The translations under genes and the position numbers were made by a program. Positions 58,874-64,000 of a stretch of 64,000 nt of DNA are shown here, in pieces. Origin of the DNA: Anaerolineales bacterium (lineage in GTDB: Bacteria; Chloroflexota; Anaerolineae; Anaerolineales; Villigracilaceae). The notes under the pieces were generated by a model. That model was not told the origin of the DNA. It searched no databases and saw only the letters and a list, made by a program, of their open reading frames with translations. The stretch is from NCBI GenBank assembly GCA_016927315.1, contig JAFGMV010000053.1, positions 1 to 64,000 on the forward strand, in the 5' to 3' direction. Position 1 is the first letter of the stretch, and the number at the start of each line of letters is the position of its first letter.

Positions 58874-60070
58874 CTACCCTTCGCCGGTCATAATGAAGAC
58901 TGGCTTCATTTCGAATGAGGAGTAGCGAGGGCGGTAACGTTCAATGTTATAGAATTGGTTTACATCGACCAGTTTCTTGGTACTGGTAACGACATCGACC
59001 GGGGCATTATCATAACGGCCGTTCTTAACCACAACCAGGCGGCCATGGATGTTCTTCAGGATCAGGTCAAGCGCCAGGTTACCGAAGGCCATCGGAACGA
59101 TCGAGTCCATGGCGTCTGGGTCGCCGCCGCGAACCATATAACCCAGATTCTGGTTAACAACATCGATCGGTGTCCCGTTATTGAATTTAGCAGAATGACG
59201 TTTCAACTCCGAACCGACCAGTTCTCCAATACCGCCCAATTTGGCATGGCCGTAGGCATCTGTGGCCCCGTCTTTGAAGACCATTTCCCCGCCTTCAAAC
59301 ATTGCACCTTCCGAAACCAGCACGATCGCATATTGGCTGGGATTATGGTTGCGGTCTTCCGTCAATAACTCGGCAAGGTGTTCAATATTGAACTTGAATT
59401 CCGGAATCACACAGCGATGGGCAGCACCGGCCATAGTAGGAAGCAGAGCAGTAAACCCGGCGTAACGCCCAAAAACCTCCAGGACCAGGAAACGTTCATG
59501 AGAACCGGCAATGGTTCGCAGGTTATTGGTCAGGGCAATGGTACGCGTGACACAGGTGCTGAACCCGATGCAGTAATCAGTGCCGGGGACATCATTGTCC
59601 ATTGTCTTGGGGATGGCGACAACTTTCATGCCTTCCTGGAACATGCGGACACCGTAGCTCAACGTATCATCACCGCCGATCGGGATCAGGTAATTGATAC
59701 CAAGGAACTCAAGGTTCTTGAGGACTTCCGGCGTCAGGTCATTTATTTCATCAGTGAACTTGTCCTTCAAATGAGCCGGGACGGCCGCCTTTTTAACCTT
59801 GCTGGGATTGGTGCGTGACGAGTGCAGGAAAGTCCCACCGGTTCGACCCGCGCGATTGACCACATTGTCGGTCAATTCAATATAGTTATTGCTATTGTCA
59901 GCTTTTTTATCGCGAACAATATCAACCAGGCCGCCCCAACCACGCTTGATACCATATACATCGTATCCTTCCCGTCGAGCCCGAATGGTTACTGCGCGAA
60001 TAGCCGGATTCAAACCCGGAACATCGCCCCCCCCCGTTAAAATAGCGATTGTGCCTTTCTTCTGTGCCAT
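58874..60070 (-). CDS. pfp: PPi-type 6-phosphofructokinase
   Basis: A 398-residue phosphofructokinase. LTGGGDVPGLNPAIR opens it; GGDDT (132-136) and PKTMDND (154-160) are the deciding motifs. ATP enzymes have GGDGS and PGTIDND; the Asp in GGDD and Lys in PKTMDND are the known marks of pyrophosphate use. Further stretches are GFSTCVTRTIALTNNL, GRYAGFTALLPTMAG and VRGGDPDAMDSI. It converts fructose 6-phosphate to the bisphosphate, reversibly if PPi is used. Start ATG follows AGGAGATTCCT. An extended -10 (TGGTATAAT, minus strand, 60232-60240) lies upstream. Confidence 0.93.
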   Translation of the reverse strand: MAQKKGTIAILTGGGDVPGLNPAIRAVTIRARREGYDVYGIKRGWGGLVDIVRDKKADNSNNYIELTDNVVNRAGRTGGTFLHSSRTNPSKVKKAAVPAHLKDKFTDEINDLTPEVLKNLEFLGINYLIPIGGDDTLSYGVRMFQEGMKVVAIPKTMDNDVPGTDYCIGFSTCVTRTIALTNNLRTIAGSHERFLVLEVFGRYAGFTALLPTMAGAAHRCVIPEFKFNIEHLAELLTEDRNHNPSQYAIVLVSEGAMFEGGEMVFKDGATDAYGHAKLGGIGELVGSELKRHSAKFNNGTPIDVVNQNLGYMVRGGDPDAMDSIVPMAFGNLALDLILKNIHGRLVVVKNGRYDNAPVDVVTSTKKLVDVNQFYNIERYRPRYSSFEMKPVFIMTGEG

Positions 60071-60445
60071 AGGAATCTCCTTCTTACATCTTCGATGGGA
60101 TTTTTATGAATTCGAACAAAACAAGTTCAAAAAGAGCAAAATTTAGAATATCGATTTGACCAACTCGGAATTGGATCGCCTGGTGTATTCATACATCCAG
60201 ATCTATCCAGAATAACTACAGACCGAGCGTAATTATACCAAACTTGATCCGTGAGAAATATCAATAATCCAAAAAAAATCCAAGGGCAGCCGGAGCCGGC
60301 AGAAAGCAAGCGCAGACCGGAGCATGAACCCGCTCACGTACCAAGATCGTTCCGAATGAACGGGATTCCATCCCGCGGGAACCATTTCACTGTATCCGGC
60401 GTCTAGTTCTTAAATACGCCAAACTTCAAAAAAGGAGAAAGAGAA
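60071..60445. other. Divergent promoter region
   Basis: No gene. It contains the extended -10 of the PFK gene (TGGTATAAT on the minus strand, 60232-60240). The plus-strand promoter of the DUF4349 gene is not obvious. Confidence 0.55.
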
Positions 60446-61423
60446 ATGAACCCCAAGAAATATCTTATTCTATGGATGACCGTTGCGGCAGTGCTCCTGG
60501 CAGGCTGCGGGCCGGCTGCCACCGAGGCGCCGCAAGCCGCCAAGGCCTGGGAAGTCGAAGCGCCAGCAGCCGAATCACCTGCAGAGGATTCCTATACCAA
60601 CAGCAGTGAAGGGTCTCCTGCTTCCGGAGAAACAACCCTGCCTTCCCTCTCCGGACCGGACTACGCCCCATCGGATATCAAATACACCGAGCGCATGATC
60701 ATCAAGAACGCCGAATTAAACCTGCTGGTCGAAGACACAGATATCGCCATCGACCGGGCTACCCAGGTTGTGGCCGATACCGGCGGGTATATCATCAGTT
60801 CCCGCGTCTGGTACAAAGCCTGGGAAGGCAAGAATTACAAATACGCCAGCATCACCATCGGGGTCCCGGCTTCAGAATTTGAACGAGCTATGCGTCGTTT
60901 CCGAGAACTGGCTATCCAGGTCACTGACGAATCGGCCTCAGGCGAAGATGTCACAGACCAATTTGTCGATCTCCAATCCCGCCTGGAAAACCTGGAAGCA
61001 ACCCGTGACCGCATACGCGAATTCCTGAACCAGGCCACAACAGTCGAACAGGCCCTGAAGGTAAACGAAGAACTGGCGAAGGTCGAAGCCGAAATCGAAC
61101 AGGTGCAGGGTCGTATGAACTTTCTCTCAGACCGTTCGGCCTACTCGACCATCACGGTTTTGATCGAACCCGAACTGCCCGATCCTGTTATCCCTGCGAC
61201 CCCGACACCTACGCCCACGCCGCTGCCCCCACCTTGGGAGCCGGAGAAGACCCTCAAGCAGGCGTCAAAAACCGTTACCTCTGCGTATCAGGGGATCTTT
61301 GAAATGGCAATCTGGTTCTTCATTGTGGTCCTGCCGATCACAGCCCCACCGATACTGGTCATTTGGCTGGTGATCCACCTCTTCACCCGCAAACGCCCCA
61401 AGAAACCGGTCATTGAAAATTAG
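60446..61423 (+). CDS. DUF4349 lipoprotein
   Basis: A 325-residue protein. Lipoprotein signal ends VAAVLLAGCG (Cys22). After a low-complexity stretch (25-70) comes DUF4349 (about 80-250) with IIKNAELNLLVEDTDIAIDR, VTQQ-like VVADTGGYIISSR, VPASEFERAMRRFREL and a coiled-coil part (about 165-215, LQSRLENLEATRDRIREFL). A Pro/Thr spacer and a C-terminal membrane helix (about 287-312) end it. Role unknown; outside the membrane with both ends attached. AAGGAGAAAGAGAA precedes the ATG. Confidence 0.85.
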   Translation: MNPKKYLILWMTVAAVLLAGCGPAATEAPQAAKAWEVEAPAAESPAEDSYTNSSEGSPASGETTLPSLSGPDYAPSDIKYTERMIIKNAELNLLVEDTDIAIDRATQVVADTGGYIISSRVWYKAWEGKNYKYASITIGVPASEFERAMRRFRELAIQVTDESASGEDVTDQFVDLQSRLENLEATRDRIREFLNQATTVEQALKVNEELAKVEAEIEQVQGRMNFLSDRSAYSTITVLIEPELPDPVIPATPTPTPTPLPPPWEPEKTLKQASKTVTSAYQGIFEMAIWFFIVVLPITAPPILVIWLVIHLFTRKRPKKPVIEN

Positions 61424-61442
61424 GCTTCACGTCTTGTACTAC

Positions 61443-61486
61443 AAATGCAGGCTCCCGACCGTTTGTACGGTCGGGAGCCTGCATTT
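61443..61486 (+). terminator. Terminator-like 20-bp hairpin
   Basis: AAATGCAGGCTCCCGACCGT pairs fully with 61467-61486; loop TTGT. The stem itself ends in TTT, followed by CC. Confidence 0.85.
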
Positions 61487-61837
61487 CCGGGTATCTATTC
61501 GCGAGGTCACAAAGCCTGTCGGAAAACATTCGGAACGTTCATCGCCTCACATTCGTTGAGAAATCACCTGTACAGCTTGTTACATCCAGCCGCCGGACAG
61601 TTCTAGCTGGTGGGGTCAAAAACGCCTTCCTGCCTTCTCCGCCGGGGACTCGAGTCCGCTTAAGCGGATTGCTTTTTGCCGCCTTTCGACGGCTTTTCCT
61701 GGGCGCCCGGGGATTAATCTGCGGGTGAGTGCGCTTGCAAACCATTTTTGCAAAGCGTCAGGTCACTGGTACTATGCCTGAGTGTACAAAACTAAAAAGG
61801 GTATAATGTATAAAATCTTGATAAGGTGAGAGATGTG
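61487..61837. other. Intergenic region with palindromes
   Basis: No gene is recognised. Palindromes include GGACTCGAGTCC, TCCGCTTAAGCGGA and GCCG/CGGC followed by TTTTCC (around 61645-61700), perhaps minus-strand or plus-strand termination signals. A -10 TATAAT (61802-61807) serves the FHA gene. Confidence 0.5.
61802..61807 (+). promoter_or_regulatory. -10 element of FHA gene
   Basis: Perfect TATAAT, 30 bases before the ATG. The -35 (CTGAGT, 61778-61783) is weak, so an activator may be needed. Confidence 0.55.
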
Positions 61838-62452
61838 ATGACCCTTGAATTCCCAGGCCCCTTCCTGAAAGATCCGAACGATCAAGAACACAGATTGAAG
61901 ACCGCCTGCGCTACAATTGGCAGAGCTGTAGAATGTGACATCGTGATCGGCAGTAAGAGCACTTCCCGCGAACATGCTCGGATAAGACTTGATGGGCATC
62001 GCTGGTTCCTGGAAGACCTGGGTTCGACCAATGGAACGCTGCTGAATGAAGAACGGGTGGTCACCCCCATGGAACTGCGGGATGGAGATACGATCTCTGT
62101 CGGGGATGTCATCTTCACCTTCCACGATCCTGATACAACCACCCGAGAAAGCGCTATCCCTGATCTGGAAGTTGATACCACCGCCGGAGTTGTGCGTGTT
62201 AACCGCCGTGCTGTTTCACTCTCGCCAAAAGAATACCTGCTGGCAGCCTATCTTTACGATCATCGCGGTGAGGTATGCTCAAAAGATGAGATCGGACGAG
62301 CTGTCTGGCCAGAGTACGAATCCGGAGGCATCTTTGACTACCAGATAGAAAACCTTGTAAGACGCCTCCGCACCCGCATCGAACTTGACCCCGCCGACCC
62401 CCAACTCCTGGTCACTGTGCGAGGCCTGGGTTACAAATTACTGGTCGCTTAG
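61838..62452 (+). CDS. FHA domain fused to winged-helix regulator
   Basis: A 204-residue protein. The FHA domain (about 15-95) has ATIGRAVECDIVIGS, TSREHARI, LEDLGSTNGTLLN and LRDGDTISVGDVIFTF, the phosphothreonine-binding core. The C-terminal half (about 105-204) is an OmpR/PhoB-type winged helix, LSPKEYLLAAYLYDHRGEVC, then YQIENLVRRLRTRIELDP and VRGLGYKLL. It lacks a receiver; phosphothreonine binding replaces it. The natural partner is the Ser/Thr kinase next door. GGTGAGAG precedes the ATG at 61838; GTG at 61826 is possible. Confidence 0.9.
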   Translation: MTLEFPGPFLKDPNDQEHRLKTACATIGRAVECDIVIGSKSTSREHARIRLDGHRWFLEDLGSTNGTLLNEERVVTPMELRDGDTISVGDVIFTFHDPDTTTRESAIPDLEVDTTAGVVRVNRRAVSLSPKEYLLAAYLYDHRGEVCSKDEIGRAVWPEYESGGIFDYQIENLVRRLRTRIELDPADPQLLVTVRGLGYKLLVA

Positions 62453-62600
62453 CAGCGAGATGGCGGTTTGCCCTCTCGTTGTACGTATCCTTACGATGAA
62501 AGTATGCTTTCCTGATGGATGAATAATATCCATACGATAGCTGGCTGATAGGTTGAATTTGGCCGTTCAGGGTAATATCTTGTTAATGGAGAACCCTGCA

Positions 62601-64000
62601 ATGGTCGCAACAAACATAGAGAACAAACATAAAATGTCACCACCATCCCTTGAAGGGCAAACCCTTGGTAAGTACCGCGTCATGAATCCCCTGGGACGCG
62701 GTGGTATGGCCCGGGTTCACAAGGCTTACCACCCCCAGCTGGACCGTTATGTGGCCATTAAAGTGCTTCGTTCTGACCTTGTAGATGATGAAGAGTTCCT
62801 GGCGCGTTTCCGCCGGGAAGCCCGCTCCGTCGCGGCGCTGCGCCACGAAAACATTGTCCAGGTTTATGACTTTGATGTCCACGATGATTATTATTACATG
62901 GTCATGGAGCTTCTTGAAGGAGATACGCTAAAAACCTACCTGAATGCCTGCCGTGTCCAGGGCGAACGGCTGCCCCAGGGAGAAATGGTTCGTATCCTGG
63001 TAGATATCCTCTCCGGACTGGAATATGCCCACAGCGAGGGTGTCATTCACCGCGATATAAAACCTGCCAACATTATGCTGACCAAACATGGTCAGGCGGT
63101 GCTGACCGATTTCGGCATTGCCCAGATCATTGGTGGAACACAATATACAATTTCAGGCGCCCTTATGGGCACTTTGAACTACATGGCTCCGGAACAAGGC
63201 CTGGATGGACATTGTGATGTTCGTAGTGATATCTATTCACTGGGTATTGCTTACTATGAGATGCTTACAGGCAGGGTGCCGTTTGATGCGGATACTCCGC
63301 TGGCAATCCTGATGAAACACCTCAATGACCCGCTGCCGCTGCCCCACAACCTTGACCCAAACATTCCCGAGTTATTTGAGCGTGTCGTCTTGAAAGCCCT
63401 GGCCAAGCGTCCAGAAGACCGTTATCAGAATGCCGGCGAAATGAGCGAAGCCCTTAAAAAAGCAGCCAGGGAATGCGGGATTAAAATCCCTAAAAATGTA
63501 AAACTGCCGCAGGTTACCGTTACACCGGACGCTCCAACCGGTCCAATCCCGGTCTTCTCTGGGTCAGCCCGCCAGGAAATCGAGAATGCAGACTTTGCCT
63601 CCGGGGAAACGGACGAAAGCCTGGGGAAAACGCTTGGCCTGAATGCCAGGAACGCAAACCAGCTTCTCAATCATGTGATCAAGTCAGCTCAAACTGTTGT
63701 CCAACCACCATCGCCTTTGGACCGGGTAGAGCCGCAGAATGTCGGCCAGTTTACGCTTGCTTCGGTTGCAGGGTTAATATTTATCAACATGATCCTGCTC
63801 TGGGCTGGAGGGGCTTTCGATTGGCAAATCTGGAGTTCCGCCTGGCCGCTGGAGGTCATTGGTGTAGGCATCCTGCTTACAGCCATCATGTCTTCCACTG
63901 CCAATCCCTGGATAATGATACCCTCAGGAATTGTCCTTGGAAACGGGCTGCTGTTATCCTATTACGCAGTCACTGGTTGGTGGACCCACTGGGCTATCCT
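62601..64000 (+). CDS. Membrane Ser/Thr protein kinase (runs off the end)
   Basis: Starts at ATG 62601 (GGAGAACCCTGCA upstream) and stays open to the window end, at least 466 residues. Kinase domain about 20-290: glycine loop LGRGGMARVHKA, VAIKVLR, HRDIKPANIML, TDFGIAQI, GTLNYMAPEQ, DVRSDIYSLGIAYYEML. A Ser/Thr-rich linker follows, then hydrophobic helices from about residue 385 (ASVAGLIFINMILLWAGG, VIGVGILLTAIMSS). Pkn/PknB-like Hanks kinase; with several C-terminal helices, not one. It can phosphorylate Thr on partners, and the FHA-winged-helix protein 148 bases upstream is a likely one. The 3' end is not in the window. Confidence 0.92.
   Translation, partial: MVATNIENKHKMSPPSLEGQTLGKYRVMNPLGRGGMARVHKAYHPQLDRYVAIKVLRSDLVDDEEFLARFRREARSVAALRHENIVQVYDFDVHDDYYYMVMELLEGDTLKTYLNACRVQGERLPQGEMVRILVDILSGLEYAHSEGVIHRDIKPANIMLTKHGQAVLTDFGIAQIIGGTQYTISGALMGTLNYMAPEQGLDGHCDVRSDIYSLGIAYYEMLTGRVPFDADTPLAILMKHLNDPLPLPHNLDPNIPELFERVVLKALAKRPEDRYQNAGEMSEALKKAARECGIKIPKNVKLPQVTVTPDAPTGPIPVFSGSARQEIENADFASGETDESLGKTLGLNARNANQLLNHVIKSAQTVVQPPSPLDRVEPQNVGQFTLASVAGLIFINMILLWAGGAFDWQIWSSAWPLEVIGVGILLTAIMSSTANPWIMIPSGIVLGNGLLLSYYAVTGWWTHWAI

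Noticed and set aside
1-64000. CRISPR arrays, insertion sequences, prophage and toxin-antitoxin pairs
   Set aside because: Read for repeats with spacers, transposase motifs, integrases and phage structural genes; none seen in the window.

Overview
The window looks like a chromosomal segment of a Chloroflexota bacterium, most likely class Anaerolineae, with moderate GC. This placement is inferred from content: a bacterial staygreen-type protein, RHS-like remnants with the FADGFESGD-type signature, a cluster of SHOCT-tailed proteins, an Hdr/Mvh hydrogenase operon in a bacterium, lipoprotein adaptors without any TolC or other outer-membrane partner, and many orphan membrane proteins. There is no phage, insertion sequence, CRISPR array or rRNA. 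The one RNA gene I can support is a tRNA with a CAU anticodon. Accessory features are pseudogene remnants (ComM, SDR, RHS) and intergenic palindromes.

Layout. 0-7.3 kb: ComM remnant, a uracil-DNA glycosylase without Fe-S cysteines, AzlCD, a receiver/GGDEF protein facing a YjbQ protein, HisD, a GNAT-like protein, tRNA-Met, a 36-aa membrane peptide and a staygreen (Mg-dechelatase) homologue. 7.3-12.5 kb (minus strand): carbohydrate block of GH3 beta-glycosidase, ROK sugar kinase and trehalose synthase, with a LacI-type operator before the GH3 gene. 12.5-16.6 kb: small membrane proteins, two of them paralogous, facing a Crp/Fnr regulator across a CRP-like site. 16.8-25 kb: rplI, a double-HTH RodZ-like protein, rimO, an oxidoreductase/UPF0303 pair, a TPR membrane protein, homoserine dehydrogenase, an unexplained structured element, tatA. 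26-33.6 kb: a five-gene MacB-like ABC export operon, a TetR gene with its own palindromic operator, an epimerase and a dead SDR gene. 33.7-37.5 kb: methyltransferase, membrane protein and a four-gene DUF2089/SHOCT operon behind a consensus promoter overlapped by palindromes. 37.8-46.7 kb: RNase J with a long leader carrying two terminator-like hairpins; GT-C transferase-mutY-pcm operon; NIPSNAP-like and metallo-beta-lactamase proteins; a lectin-like protein. 46.8-55.7 kb: UbiA prenyltransferase facing hdrCBA-mvhDGA plus a hydrogenase maturation protease, with a second CRP-like site upstream. 55.7-64 kb: MFS exporter, RHS debris, PPi-type phosphofructokinase, DUF4349 lipoprotein, an FHA-winged helix protein and a Ser/Thr kinase that runs off the end.

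Together the genes suggest an anaerobic, sugar-fermenting cell that can couple H2 turnover to ferredoxin and a disulfide (or similar acceptor) through Hdr-Mvh. The PPi-dependent glycolytic enzyme, beta-glucoside use and trehalose synthase fit this. The two CRP-like sites suggest that the Crp/Fnr protein in the window may link the membrane-protein block and the hydrogenase operon. The most interesting items are the staygreen/small-peptide pair, the SHOCT operon with its self-contained promoter/operator array, the RNase J leader, and the cysteine-free glycosylase.
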